From the NCBI RefSeq assembly GCF_007751715.1, contig NZ_CP036292.1, positions 6,889,339 through 6,953,338 of the forward strand: DNA of 64,000 nucleotides, in the 5' to 3' direction. This DNA comes from Rosistilla oblonga (GTDB lineage: Bacteria; Planctomycetota; Planctomycetia; Pirellulales; Pirellulaceae). Within the stretch, counting starts at the first letter, position 1. Every line of letters begins with the position of its first letter. A program made the translations under genes and the position numbers. The notes beneath the pieces were generated by a model. It saw only the letters and a program-made list of their open reading frames with translations, did no database searches and was not told the origin of the DNA. Of the stretch, positions 54,133 to 63,378 are shown in pieces.

Positions 54133-55869
54133 ATGGATAATCAATCGATCGCCGAAGTTTTCGAACAGATGGCGGAACTGCTGGAGTTTAAAGGCGAAAA
54201 TCCGTTCCGGATCCGGGCGTATCACAACGGGGCCAAAGCGATCCTCGACCTTGACGAACCGGTCGCCCAGATCCTCGACGATCCCAGCCGCAAGCTGTCC
54301 GATGTGCCGGGGATCGGCAAGACCTTGGTCGACAAGATCACCGTCCTGGTCGCGACCGGCAGCCTGCCCCAGTTGCTGGAGTTGCAAGAACAGTTCCCCG
54401 CCTCGGTCCTGGCGATGGCTCGCGTCCCCGGCCTTGGCGCGAAGAAGGCGGCTCGGCTGCACCAAGAACTCGGGATCGACAACCTCGCCGAACTGAAGAC
54501 CGCTTGCGAAACGGATCAGGTGAGTGGCCTCAAGGGCTTTGGCAAGAAGAGCCAGCAGACGATCCTCGACGGCTTGGCGATCGCACAAGCGGCGGCGCAG
54601 CGGAAGAAGTGGGTCAACGCCGACGGCTGGGTCGCTCGACTGCGTTCCCATCTATCCAACTGCGATGCGATCGAACGAATGGAGTTTGCCGGCAGCTACC
54701 GCCGCGGCCGCGAGACCTGCGGCGATCTGGACATTCTTGTCGTCGCCGATCCCGCCGCTGCGGCGATGGATCATCTGGTAGCCTTCCCGCCACGGAAGGA
54801 GACCATTTTGCGAGGCGACACCAAGATCTCGATCCGCATCGACGAAGCGTTCCAAGTCGACATGCGAGTCGTTGCTGCCGATCAGTTTGGCGCGGCGCTG
54901 CAGTATTTCACCGGATCGCAAGCGCACAACGTTCGCGTCCGCAGCATGGCTAAATCGCAAGGGTTGAAGGTCAACGAATACGGAGTGTTTCGCGAAGACG
55001 ATCCCGAGCACTCGATCGCCGGCGGGGAAGAGCAGGAGGTCTATGCGGCGATCGGTCTGCCTTGGGTTCCGCCCGAACTGCGCGAAGATCGACTGGAATT
55101 CGATTGGGCGAAAAGTGGCGACCCGTTCGACCTGATCGAACTAAAAGACATTTACAGCGACCTGCATATGCACACCACGGCGACCGATGGCGAAGCGACG
55201 ATCGGCGACATGGCCGACGCGGCGATCGCCCGCGGCCTGACCGCGATCGCGATCACCGATCACAGCCAACGCGTGGCGATGGCTCGCGGGCTGGACCCGC
55301 AGCGACTGCGTGAACAATGGGCGCGGATCGATCAACTGCGGCCGCAGTACGAGGGCCGACTGACGATCCTCAAAGGAATCGAATGCGACATCCTTGAGGG
55401 TGGCGGGATGGATCTGCCCGACGATGTCCTCGCCGAAGCCGATTGGGTGCTGGCGAGCGTGCATTATGGGCAACGGCAAAGTCGCGAACAGATCACCGAT
55501 CGAATCTTGGGAGCGATCGCGAATCCACACGTCACCGCGATCGCGCACCCGACCGGACGCTTGATCAATCGCCGCGAAGCGTATCAAGTCGACATCGACG
55601 CGGTTTTCCAAGCCGCCGCCGAAACGTCGACGCTGCTGGAACTAAACGCCAACCCCGCTCGGTTAGATCTTCATGAGGTCCATTGCCAAACGGCGTCGCG
55701 CCGTTACAACATCCCCATCGTGATCAACACCGACGCGCACTCGATCGATGGCCTCGACGTGATGCAGTACGGCATCCTGCAAGCGCGGCGAGCCGGGCTG
55801 CAAAAACAACACGTCGCCAACGCGAGGTCTTGGGATGCGATGAAGCCCCTGATGGGCAAATACCGCTAG
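54133..55869 (+). CDS. polX: DNA polymerase/3'-5' exonuclease PolX
   Basis: MDNQSIAEVFEQMAELLEFKGENPFRIRAY is the usual PolX start (a GTG 12 bp upstream is the other option). Residues 45-140 contain two helix-hairpin-helix elements (DVPGIGKTLVDKI, RVPGLGAKKAARL). The nucleotidyltransferase core has AGSYRRGRETCGDLDILV, with the GDLD metal Asp pair, and FQVDMRVV for the third Asp. After a linker the PHP domain (about 335-575) shows DLHMHTTATDG, AITDHS, GIECDIL, HPTGRLI and INTDAH, the metal-binding motifs of a 3'-5' exonuclease. 578 aa. Role: gap filling in base-excision repair, as established for bacterial PolX. Confidence 0.96.
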   Translation: MDNQSIAEVFEQMAELLEFKGENPFRIRAYHNGAKAILDLDEPVAQILDDPSRKLSDVPGIGKTLVDKITVLVATGSLPQLLELQEQFPASVLAMARVPGLGAKKAARLHQELGIDNLAELKTACETDQVSGLKGFGKKSQQTILDGLAIAQAAAQRKKWVNADGWVARLRSHLSNCDAIERMEFAGSYRRGRETCGDLDILVVADPAAAAMDHLVAFPPRKETILRGDTKISIRIDEAFQVDMRVVAADQFGAALQYFTGSQAHNVRVRSMAKSQGLKVNEYGVFREDDPEHSIAGGEEQEVYAAIGLPWVPPELREDRLEFDWAKSGDPFDLIELKDIYSDLHMHTTATDGEATIGDMADAAIARGLTAIAITDHSQRVAMARGLDPQRLREQWARIDQLRPQYEGRLTILKGIECDILEGGGMDLPDDVLAEADWVLASVHYGQRQSREQITDRILGAIANPHVTAIAHPTGRLINRREAYQVDIDAVFQAAAETSTLLELNANPARLDLHEVHCQTASRRYNIPIVINTDAHSIDGLDVMQYGILQARRAGLQKQHVANARSWDAMKPLMGKYR

Positions 55870-55935
55870 CCGCCAACGCCAGCCGAGACGCGCCGTCGGA
55901 AACATGCCGCCTCACCCTCCACCAAAAGCCTTCCG

Positions 55936-57078
55936 ATGCGAAACGTCTTAATCCTGTTGCTTTTGTTTGTCGCTTCCGATCTCGCCGTCGCAACGGAGAT
56001 CCGACGGATCTGGCTGACACACAAGAGCAACGACCCGAGCCGCATCGTTGTGAACTGGATGAGCGAGAGCGCGGGGGATTCGGTCGTTCGCTTTGGCCTG
56101 ACTGCGGACTACGACAAAACGATCCGAGTCGATGAAACGACGAAGCTGCATCATGTCGAAATTCCGCTGGAACATCGCGATGCGGTCTATCACTATTCGG
56201 TCAGCAGCGGCGACAAACGATCGAAGGACGCCACCTTCAAAGCCTACCCGAGCGATGAACTGCGGATTGCGATCGTCGCCGACTGGCAGAGCAAGCCCGA
56301 CTTGTCGGCGATCCAAAAGGACGACGTCCATCTATTGCTGACCGCTGGCGACAACATCGCCAACCTCTTCCCAGCCTGCGGCGAGGGGACCAAAGATTGC
56401 GTGAAGCCCTACGCTGCACTGATCGACGCCTACCCCGATCTGTTTCGCTCCACACCGTTCATGCCGGCATTGGGGAATCACGACCGCCAGATTCGCCCGC
56501 GTGGGAAGATGCCGCCCGAGGAAGCCGTCTACGATGTCGATGCGACCGCGTTTCGCAAATTCTTCGAATTGCCGGGGGACGAGTGGAAGTGGCACTTCGA
56601 CATCCCACAGTTTGACCTGCGGGTGATCGCGTTGGACTTCAATCACATCTCCGACTTCGGAACCACTTGGCAAACCTGCCACCGCTTCGACGAAGCCTCG
56701 CCTCAGTTCCTCTGGTACCAACAACAGATGGCCAACCCGCCCGGATTTGTTGTCACGCTCTATAACGAACGCAACGCGAGCATTCGCAACCAGGCGAACA
56801 AACAATGGCACAACCTGTTCCGCCGCGGAACATGTTGCGTCACCGGATACGGCTATTTTGCAGAGCGAGCCGAAGTCGATGGCTTTCCCTATTACAACAG
56901 CTCGCTCAGCGGCAGCGGCGCCCAATATCGCGACCCCCATTCGAAGTTCCTCGCGGGCGAGGACAGCTACCTATTGCTGACCCTCCAGCGTGGCGGCGAG
57001 ATGGCGGTTAAGATCAAGAGTCTCAGCGGCGACGAATTAGATCACCAATCCTACAAACAACGGGAATCGACACGATGA
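55936..57078 (+). CDS. exported metallophosphatase-like protein, metal site incomplete
   Basis: A signal peptide ([19 protein letters not shown]) leads to a fibronectin-like N-domain (residues about 22-100: [34 protein letters not shown]), as in purple acid phosphatases. The phosphatase domain has IAIVADW (D116, normally DxG or DxH), GDN at 138-140 and GNHD at 180-183. The later two His motifs of the family are not found: VVTLYNERN lies where a VxxHHP segment is expected, and [10 protein letters not shown] where GHxHxYER is expected. It may thus be a defective enzyme or use altered ligands. The stop overlaps the ATG of the TspO gene (ATGA), so the two are coupled. Confidence 0.8.
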   Translation: MRNVLILLLLFVASDLAVATEIRRIWLTHKSNDPSRIVVNWMSESAGDSVVRFGLTADYDKTIRVDETTKLHHVEIPLEHRDAVYHYSVSSGDKRSKDATFKAYPSDELRIAIVADWQSKPDLSAIQKDDVHLLLTAGDNIANLFPACGEGTKDCVKPYAALIDAYPDLFRSTPFMPALGNHDRQIRPRGKMPPEEAVYDVDATAFRKFFELPGDEWKWHFDIPQFDLRVIALDFNHISDFGTTWQTCHRFDEASPQFLWYQQQMANPPGFVVTLYNERNASIRNQANKQWHNLFRRGTCCVTGYGYFAERAEVDGFPYYNSSLSGSGAQYRDPHSKFLAGEDSYLLLTLQRGGEMAVKIKSLSGDELDHQSYKQRESTR

Positions 57079-57467
57079 CATGGATTGAGTGGTACAACGG
57101 CCTGGACAAACCTTCGTGGACTCCCGCCCCCGGCACGATCGGCCTGATCTGGCAACTGTTGTATCCGGTAATCATCGTGACGTTTGGTTTCGTCTTCGTA
57201 CAAGCGTTTCGCAAGCGACTGCCATGGCTGGTCGCATTGCCGTTTGCGATCAACCTCGTCGCCAATCTGTGCTTCACCCCAATTCAGTTCGGCTTGCGCA
57301 ATCTGCCGCTTGCCGCCGTCGACATCCTGATCGTCTGGACAACGATCCTTTGGATGATGTTCGCCATCTGGAAGCACTACCGCTGGGTCGCGGTGGCGCA
57401 GATCCCGTACCTGATCTGGGTTTCGATCGCGACGACGCTACAGCTGGCGATCACATGGAACAATTGA
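57075..57467 (+). CDS. TspO/MBR-family tryptophan-rich sensory protein
   Basis: 130 residues with five hydrophobic helices. The family signatures are present: [62 protein letters not shown], and a terminal [20 protein letters not shown]. TspO binds porphyrins or cholesterol in other organisms and affects stress or tetrapyrrole homeostasis. The protein is somewhat short (usual length 150-160), mainly at the N-terminus, where the first helix begins right away. Its start codon overlaps the stop of the metallophosphatase-like gene by 4 bp, so it is translated from the same message. Confidence 0.85.
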   Translation: MTWIEWYNGLDKPSWTPAPGTIGLIWQLLYPVIIVTFGFVFVQAFRKRLPWLVALPFAINLVANLCFTPIQFGLRNLPLAAVDILIVWTTILWMMFAIWKHYRWVAVAQIPYLIWVSIATTLQLAITWNN

Positions 57468-57503
57468 CGCCAGCCAGACTGCCAGCGTTTGCGTCAAACA
57501 AGA

Positions 57504-58973
57504 TCAACGCGATGAGTTCCGCCCACTAAAGGCGTCTTCTGGATCGCCCTCGTCCCAATCCCAATCTTTGAGTTCCAGCCTTCGCACGCCGCCGGAATTG
57601 TTCTGCCGCTTGGCAGCTCGATAGACATCGCTGCGGCCGCCCTCAAAAGTCGCTGGCACTTGGAAGAAGCCAACGCTTCGCGGGGCGTGCTGGATCTCCG
57701 GCGCCGATCCGGGCTGAGTGCGATCGATGTAGACCGATTGCGGTATCATCTCGTAGACGCTGATGTCGTAGAGCGGCTGCGGCGGCACATCGACGACCGA
57801 TTCTTCACGAACCCGCACTCCGTTGGGCTGCAGCACCTCGAGCAGACTAACAACTCGAGACCCCGGATCGCGTTCGAAGGTCGCCGGCCGCGACTCTCCC
57901 GCCGGGATCTTCAGCCGCTGCGAATTGTCGGGATCGCGCAAGTCGGTCACCAGCACCCACAAAGCGTTTGCGTGAGAGTTCGATAATTGAACCTGGACCG
58001 GTGCCAGCGGCGGATTGGACTCGACCGTCTTCGAAATCAGCACCGGCCCAACGGGATTGCCGATCGGCGGCGGGAAGCCGCTCGGTGGCAGGTTCCCCAT
58101 CGCGCCAACTCGCTGCAGGCGGAACAACTGATTCTGCAAACCATGGCGAGTGAAGATGCCAACACTTGCGGGGCGACCGCCGCGCGGCTTCACGACGTCG
58201 ATGACAAAATCGCGATTCGCTCGCAGTTCAAGCGTCACGAAGCCAGCGTTGTCGGGGACGATGCGAAACTGCATTGCATCGCCGCCGCCCATCCGACGAT
58301 CGAACAGTTGAGCGTTCCCCTGGTTCCCGGCCAGGCCGGTCGCCATCCCGATCGCGAGCCCCCGATCCTTCATCGGCACGATCGAGACATAACCGCTGTC
58401 GGTTGGCAGCAACCGAAAGAAGACGTTCTGCCCGCCGGTGGCTTGCGTTTCGATCCGCACATTGGCGCCAGCTAGTGGTGCAACGGAAAGCAGCAACCCG
58501 GGGCCGAGTGCCGATTCAATCACGTACACCGATTTGGGGTCGTTGCTGGGATTGCCCGCAGCTTGCGGTCCAACCTGGTTGCCGGGCAACACGCCTGGTA
58601 CGCCAGGATTGAGACCACCGTTGCCGCGCGGCGAGACGATCATCTGCGTCGACCGGAATGCGATGCTCCCCAGCGGTCCGGCCAGCGAAGCGACTTGCAT
58701 ATTGCCTGCACCACGCAGCGGCCAACGAATCGACTGGCCCATCGCCTGACTCGAATACGCGGCGTAGCCGTTGGCGTCGAGTTGCGGATCACGATCGTAA
58801 ATCGATGCCTGACCATTGGCATCGACGATCACCAATCGATCCGCCGTCAGTTGCGCGGTCGAGCGCAGACCGGATCCCGGCACGATCAGGTCGAACGTCT
58901 GCGCGTCGGCAAGTCGAGCGAACACCGATGCAAACAACAACGCGGCGAGACTCAAGCGGTTGGGAAAAGACAT
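57504..58973 (-). CDS. exported hypothetical protein with beta-trefoil-like region, 489 aa
   Basis: The ATG at 58973 (GGAA a few bases upstream) begins MSFPNRLSLAALLFASVFARLADA, a Sec signal peptide. The longer frame from 59126 runs through repeat DNA and is rejected. The middle (about 150-300) shows repeats of F-R-L/I with Q-W-like turns (NVFFRLLPTDSGYVSI, AMQFRIVPDNAGFVTLELRANRDFVIDV, NQLFRLQRVG), which resembles a ricin-type beta-trefoil, a weak inference. The C-terminal part (from about 335) is beta-rich with SNSHANALWVLVTDLRDPDNSQRLKIPAGESR. I recognise no named family. Likely periplasmic or outer surface. Confidence 0.65.
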   Translation of the reverse strand: MSFPNRLSLAALLFASVFARLADAQTFDLIVPGSGLRSTAQLTADRLVIVDANGQASIYDRDPQLDANGYAAYSSQAMGQSIRWPLRGAGNMQVASLAGPLGSIAFRSTQMIVSPRGNGGLNPGVPGVLPGNQVGPQAAGNPSNDPKSVYVIESALGPGLLLSVAPLAGANVRIETQATGGQNVFFRLLPTDSGYVSIVPMKDRGLAIGMATGLAGNQGNAQLFDRRMGGGDAMQFRIVPDNAGFVTLELRANRDFVIDVVKPRGGRPASVGIFTRHGLQNQLFRLQRVGAMGNLPPSGFPPPIGNPVGPVLISKTVESNPPLAPVQVQLSNSHANALWVLVTDLRDPDNSQRLKIPAGESRPATFERDPGSRVVSLLEVLQPNGVRVREESVVDVPPQPLYDISVYEMIPQSVYIDRTQPGSAPEIQHAPRSVGFFQVPATFEGGRSDVYRAAKRQNNSGGVRRLELKDWDWDEGDPEDAFSGRNSSR

Positions 58974-59751
58974 AACGGGTTCCATCGGAATCGGAAACAC
59001 GGCGGCTCTTCTCTCCTTTATATGGCTTCCAACGGCAAGTCTGGACAACAAACGCCGAATTTTCTTACCCACACGAACCGCAAGCGAATGATCGTGATCC
59101 GGCACCCATACCAGCACGAAGCGCAAGCGAGTGACGCACCTTCAATTTCTCGTGACCACTCGCTTGCGTTTCGTGCTGGTATTTGAGATCGCTTGCTTGT
59201 GTTTCGTGGTGGCGTGGGGGGATCACTCGCTTGCGCTTCGTGCTGGTATTTGTGATCGCTTGATTGCGTTTCGTGGTGGCGTGGGGGGACCACTCGCTTG
59301 CGCTTCCTGCTGGTATTGAAATCACTTGGTTGCGCTTCCTGGTGGTATTTTTTTGGTTGGTGCCGAAGCGACAAACTCGGCTGGCGAGCGGCGGAGTGGG
59401 GCATGAATCGGATCGCAACATCCACCAATTCGAGTTACCACAACCCTCCGCAAGGCCTCCGAGCAACTGGAGTTGCCGAGGCTGGTTGGCTAGCTGTGAG
59501 GCGACGTTTGGGTTACCGAATTCCGCAATCTACATAAATGTTGGGAAAGAAAACCTGTTGTGCCGATAGGGATCGGGCAAGCGATTCACGTGTTTGCTGC
59601 CGATCGACCGCGGATTAACCGCAGTCGAAGCAATACGGCGGAATTGCCGAAACGGCGTGGATGAGTAGACTTTATTAAGACGATAGTGTCCCCTTACATG
59701 AACGGCTCGGCTTGCGAGCCCTCAAAATGCACAACGACGGCGAAGGCCTGG
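58974..59751. repeat. intergenic region with CACTCGCTTGCGCTTCGTGCT-type repeats
   Basis: No gene is supported in these 778 bp. Between 59100 and 59345 a short motif occurs several times: an inverted copy (TACCAGCACGAAGCGCAAGC at 59109) and direct copies at about 59157, 59226 and 59291 (CACTCGCTTGCG.TTC.TGCTGGTA), with intervening related pieces (GATCGCTTG.TTG.GTTTCGTGGTGGCGTGGGG) at about 59186 and 59256. The first two form a hairpin with 25-bp arms. The family is known to me from Rhodopirellula-like genomes as short repeats translated as TSTKRKRV or QHEAQAS. The remaining sequence (59345-59751) shows nothing distinct except AAGG at 59743, the purF ribosome binding site. Confidence 0.8.
59109..59181. 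repeat. inverted repeat with 25-bp arms
   Basis: Left arm 59109-59133 and right arm 59157-59181 are reverse complements with a single mismatch, separated by 23 bp. They are oppositely oriented copies of the short dispersed motif described for this region. The hairpin could act as a bidirectional transcript end or simply reflect insertion of two units. Confidence 0.8.
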
Positions 59752-61356
59752 ATGAGCGAAATACATCACGAGTGCGGTGTTGCGGCGATCTACCATCTTC
59801 CACGTACGGCACCCAGCCCGATGTGTCCGGACCAAGGTCCGTCGCAGATCTCGCGGCTGATGCCTCGGATGCTGCTGGACATCCAGAACCGTGGCCAACT
59901 GGCGGCCGGGATGACCAGCTTTCATCCCAAGCGGCCTGAGATCCTGGCAACGTACAAAGACATCGGCACCGTTTCCGAAGTTTTTAAACTGAGCCATCGG
60001 GCCAAAAGCGAATCGATGATGCGATCGCTAGCCGGCCGCGCGGCGATCGGCCACGTACGGTATGCCACCTGCGGCCAAGACGACCGCTCTTACGCTCAGC
60101 CGTTCGAACGCCAGCACATTCACAAGCGGAAGTGGTTCAGTTTCTGTTTCAACGGACAGCTGGCGAACTATCAAATCCTCAAGCATCGCTTGCTGGCTGA
60201 TGGCGACCATCACCTGTCGCGCGACACCGATACCGAGATCATTCTGCATGAGGTCGGCCGCCTGTTGAGCAACAGCGAAGGCAAGCCCGACTGGATCGAT
60301 CTACTGGGCAAAGCGACCAAAGACTTCGACGGCGCTTACAGCATGGCCTTCCTGACGGCGCTTGGCGAAATGGTTGTCGCCCGCGATCCGCTGGGGATCA
60401 AACCGATGTGTTACGCCTTTGACGGCAGCCTGTTCGCCGCCGCTAGCGAAGACGTCGCTCTGGTCAACCTGGGCTTCGAACCCGAAGACATCAAGACATT
60501 GCCGCCGGGGCACGCCGCCCTGGTGACTCCCGGAGAAGGGTTGCGAATCGAGCCGTTTTGCGAGAGCAAGAGCCGAGCGCACTGCTTCTTCGAATGGATC
60601 TATTTCGCCAACGTCGCCAGCACGATGGACGAGAAGAGCGTCTATCTGAGCCGCACGCGATTGGGCGAAGAGCTTGCTCGCATCGAAATCGAATCGGGCG
60701 AGATCTCGTTGGATCCCGAGGACACGATCGTCGTCCCGGTCCCCGACACCAGCAAAGCCGCTGCCGACGCAATGGCTTACAAACTGGGCATCCCCAGCCG
60801 CGAGGGACTGATCCGAAACCGGTATTCCGGCCGAACATTCATCGAAGGCGGCCGAGCGCGACGCGTCAAAGCGTCGACCAAATACACTCCGCTTCGCGAA
60901 GTGCTCGAAGGCAAACGGGTCCTCTTGGTCGAGGATTCGATCGTTCGCAGCACGACGATGGGAGTCCTGTTGGATCGCATCCGCGATATGGGCGGGGCTC
61001 GTGAGATCCACGTTCGCGTTGCCAGTCCGCCGATCGTCGCCCCTTGCTTCTATGGCATCGACATGAGCACGATCGATCAATTGATCGCTCCGCGCTACTT
61101 CGAAAACGCCACTTTGACCGAATCGGGTCAACGCGAGATGGCTCGCGAACTGGGTGCCGATTCGCTGCGCTACCTGCCGGTCGAAGCGATCGCCCGCGCG
61201 ATCGGGCTGCCGGCTGAAGAGCTGTGCCAAGCTTGCATCACCGGGAAATACCCGACGCCTTGCGGTCAAAAGCTGTATCAATTGGAACTGGAGAACGAAG
61301 GCCGGCCGCAAAGTGCCGAACGGACCTACGAGCGACTGGTTTCCAACCTCACATGA
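59752..61356 (+). CDS. purF: amidophosphoribosyltransferase (PurF family)
   Basis: The ATG at 59752 with GAAGG 6 bases before it gives a 534-residue protein starting [15 protein letters not shown], i.e. a 7-residue propeptide before the nucleophilic Cys8, as in Fe-S type enzymes such as that of B. subtilis. [16 protein letters not shown] and [10 protein letters not shown] complete the glutaminase domain. The phosphoribosyltransferase half has [15 protein letters not shown] (PRPP loop). Four Cys that match the 4Fe-4S ligands of the B. subtilis enzyme are visible: in HCFFEW, in [10 protein letters not shown], and both in [12 protein letters not shown]. It makes phosphoribosylamine from PRPP and glutamine, the first step of purine synthesis. 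Odd: NRGQLAAGM replaces the usual HRGQExAGI, so a paralogue with shifted substrate use is possible. Confidence 0.88.
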   Translation: MSEIHHECGVAAIYHLPRTAPSPMCPDQGPSQISRLMPRMLLDIQNRGQLAAGMTSFHPKRPEILATYKDIGTVSEVFKLSHRAKSESMMRSLAGRAAIGHVRYATCGQDDRSYAQPFERQHIHKRKWFSFCFNGQLANYQILKHRLLADGDHHLSRDTDTEIILHEVGRLLSNSEGKPDWIDLLGKATKDFDGAYSMAFLTALGEMVVARDPLGIKPMCYAFDGSLFAAASEDVALVNLGFEPEDIKTLPPGHAALVTPGEGLRIEPFCESKSRAHCFFEWIYFANVASTMDEKSVYLSRTRLGEELARIEIESGEISLDPEDTIVVPVPDTSKAAADAMAYKLGIPSREGLIRNRYSGRTFIEGGRARRVKASTKYTPLREVLEGKRVLLVEDSIVRSTTMGVLLDRIRDMGGAREIHVRVASPPIVAPCFYGIDMSTIDQLIAPRYFENATLTESGQREMARELGADSLRYLPVEAIARAIGLPAEELCQACITGKYPTPCGQKLYQLELENEGRPQSAERTYERLVSNLT

Positions 61357-62240
61357 CCGACATTTTCACAGCAATTGGCATCGTCCTGGTCGTGTCGCTC
61401 ACGCTGGGACTGCTTGTTGCAAGGTCGCCGCAGCCCAGCGGCGTATGGCGCACCGCCGCGATGGCGATCCTGTTGATCGGGGCTTTTGGCAATGTCTTCT
61501 ACAGCACCGGGCTGATCGTCTGGGCTCGCTATATTCCGCATTCGGCAGTGATCGTCTGGGCCAACGTCGTCCCGATCGCTGCAGCGATCTCCGCGGGACT
61601 CGCCTATCGCCTGCCCAACACGCCTCACTGGCGACAACTGCTGGCATCGGGCCTACTGGGACTGCTCTCCTTCGGCACCGTCTTCTGGCCGCTACAAGGT
61701 TTCATCCTGAGGCCACCGCAACCGGGCGGCAACACGTGGAGCCAGGGCGTGGCGCTGCAGACCTCTTGGTCCTCCTGCAGCCCTGCCGCAGCGGCGACGC
61801 TGTTGCGAGCCAACGGAGTCGACGTCGACGAGAGCGATCTGATGACGGCCTGCCTGACCGACAATCGTGGCACCGTTTCGCTGGGGCTGTATCGCGGTGT
61901 CAAACTGTTCGCCGACGCCAACGATCTGGAAGTCGAGATCGTTCCTCCCTCGCTGGATCAGTTGATCATCGACGACCAGTGGCCGGTATTGCTGATGGTG
62001 CGACTGCCCAAGACGGGCGTCGAAGACCCGCGTTACGAACACAACTGGGGCTGGATCCCAGGCCTTGGGCACTCGGTCGTCTGTTTCGGCCGCCTCCCCA
62101 ACGGCAACTTCATCGTCGGCGATCCTTCGATCGGCCGCGAACAATGGACGACTGAAGACATGAAGATCCTGTGGCATGGCGACGGGATTCGCTTGCATAA
62201 GCGAGGGGAGCCCTTCGACGCCAACGCCCCGAAGCACTAG
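61353..62240 (+). CDS. membrane-anchored C39-type cysteine peptidase-like protein
   Basis: ATG at 61353 overlaps the purF stop (ATGA), so it is translated with purF; a longer frame from 61224 lies inside purF. The first 120 residues contain three or four hydrophobic helices ([83 protein letters not shown]). The soluble part matches peptidase C39-like domains: [20 protein letters not shown] with Cys142, [13 protein letters not shown] with His240, and [10 protein letters not shown] with Asp257, so a Cys-His-Asp triad is likely. 295 aa. C39 peptidases often cleave double-glycine leaders; without a transporter domain, another substrate is likely. Confidence 0.85.
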   Translation: MTDIFTAIGIVLVVSLTLGLLVARSPQPSGVWRTAAMAILLIGAFGNVFYSTGLIVWARYIPHSAVIVWANVVPIAAAISAGLAYRLPNTPHWRQLLASGLLGLLSFGTVFWPLQGFILRPPQPGGNTWSQGVALQTSWSSCSPAAAATLLRANGVDVDESDLMTACLTDNRGTVSLGLYRGVKLFADANDLEVEIVPPSLDQLIIDDQWPVLLMVRLPKTGVEDPRYEHNWGWIPGLGHSVVCFGRLPNGNFIVGDPSIGREQWTTEDMKILWHGDGIRLHKRGEPFDANAPKH

Positions 62241-62344
62241 AATGCGATTGGCCCGGTGCGATTCGGAGCGATCCCAAAGCGGCACCCGCGCAGCGAAGAA
62301 CAAGCAAAACGACGTTAGAAAACCTCCACAAGAGTATTTCAAAG

Positions 62345-63259
62345 ATGGCATTTCGGTTACCAGTTGTCGCCGACCCGATCCCCGATCCAAACACTCCCGT
62401 CTCGGGTTCCGGTCGCCTGCCGCGGTGGCTCAAGCGCGAAGTCCCCAAGGGAAACGCAAACAACTTCACCGCTGGCCTGCTGGACGAACTGCGTCTGGAA
62501 ACCGTCTGCGACAACGCCAAGTGCCCCAACCGCTCGGAATGCTACTCGCAGAAAACCGCGACGTTCATGATCCTGGGAGCGATCTGCACGCGGCCCTGTG
62601 GATTCTGTGCCGTCAATCGCGGCCGGCCACCGGAAAAGCCGGAGGTGGACGAACCGCAACGGCTTGCCGAAGCTGCGGCGCGACTGGGGCTGAAGCATGT
62701 CGTGATCACCAGCGTCACTCGCGACGACCTGCCCGATGGCGGAGCGGATCATTATTACCAATGCATCACCGCGGTCCGCGAGCGGACCGGAGCGACTGTC
62801 GAAGTCCTCACTCCCGACTTTGTGCAATGCAAAGAAGCACTCGACCGCGTCGTCGAAGCGCGTCCGGAGGTCTTCAATCACAACATGGAAACCGTGCCGC
62901 GGATGTATCGCCGCGTTCGTGGTCCGAAGAGCGATTACCAATGGACGCTGCAGTTGCTGCGTCGCGTCAAAGAGCTCGATCCAACGATCAAAACCAAGAG
63001 CGGCCTGATGTTGGGGCTCGGCGAAACCCGCGACGAACTGCTCGACGCGCTGGCCGACATGCGAGCCTACGACATCGACTTCCTGACTCTCGGCCAATAC
63101 CTGCAACCGGGCGAAAAGTACCTGCCGGTTCAGCGATACATCACGCCGGAGGAATTCGACGAACTGGGCGAGATCGCCAAGAAGCTCGGCTTCAAGCAAG
63201 TTGCCAGCGGACCGTTTGTCCGCAGCAGCTACCACGCCCGCGACATGGCCGAAGCGTAG
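62345..63259 (+). CDS. lipA: lipoyl synthase
   Basis: 304 residues. The auxiliary cluster motif C55-x4-C60-x5-C66 (CDNAKCPNRSEC) and the radical-SAM motif C81-x3-C85-x2-C88 (CTRPCGFC) are both intact, and the C-terminal SGPFVRSSYHA supplies the conserved Ser of the auxiliary cluster. Other family segments: VVITSVTRDDLPDGGADH, ETVPRMYRRVRGP, KSGLMLGLGE and LTLGQYLQPGEKYLPVQRYITPEEF. It inserts two sulfur atoms into octanoyl groups on lipoyl domains. It sits 104 bp after the peptidase gene; no lipB is seen in the window. Confidence 0.98.
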   Translation: MAFRLPVVADPIPDPNTPVSGSGRLPRWLKREVPKGNANNFTAGLLDELRLETVCDNAKCPNRSECYSQKTATFMILGAICTRPCGFCAVNRGRPPEKPEVDEPQRLAEAAARLGLKHVVITSVTRDDLPDGGADHYYQCITAVRERTGATVEVLTPDFVQCKEALDRVVEARPEVFNHNMETVPRMYRRVRGPKSDYQWTLQLLRRVKELDPTIKTKSGLMLGLGETRDELLDALADMRAYDIDFLTLGQYLQPGEKYLPVQRYITPEEFDELGEIAKKLGFKQVASGPFVRSSYHARDMAEA

Positions 63260-63293
63260 CCAACGGGCGAACGATGCTGCCGACGCGCACATC

Positions 63294-63351
63294 AGCCGCC
63301 ACGCGTTAGCGTCCGGTTGCCAACAGAACCGGACGCTAACGCGTGGCGGCT
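63294..63351. terminator. perfect 25-bp inverted repeat between convergent genes (probable bidirectional terminator or repeat element)
   Basis: Arms 63294-63318 and 63327-63351 are exact reverse complements (25 bp, AGCCGCCACGCG... against ...CGCGTGGCGGCT) with an 8-bp loop. It lies 35 bp after lipA and 28 bp before the end of the next minus-strand gene, the place expected for a shared terminator. No T-run follows on either side, so intrinsic Rho-independent action is uncertain. Confidence 0.7.
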
Positions 63352-63378
63352 AATTCCCGATACTGGCCAGCGTTCTGG

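Noticed and set aside
53977-54651. N-terminal extension of the DUF1592-type protein to 1032 residues
   Set aside because: It would run antisense through the start of polX, and the signal peptide begins only near 53964-53973.
59065-59466. Frames with KRKRV and QHEAQAS repeats
   Set aside because: They are translations of short dispersed DNA repeats without start signals or conserved domains.
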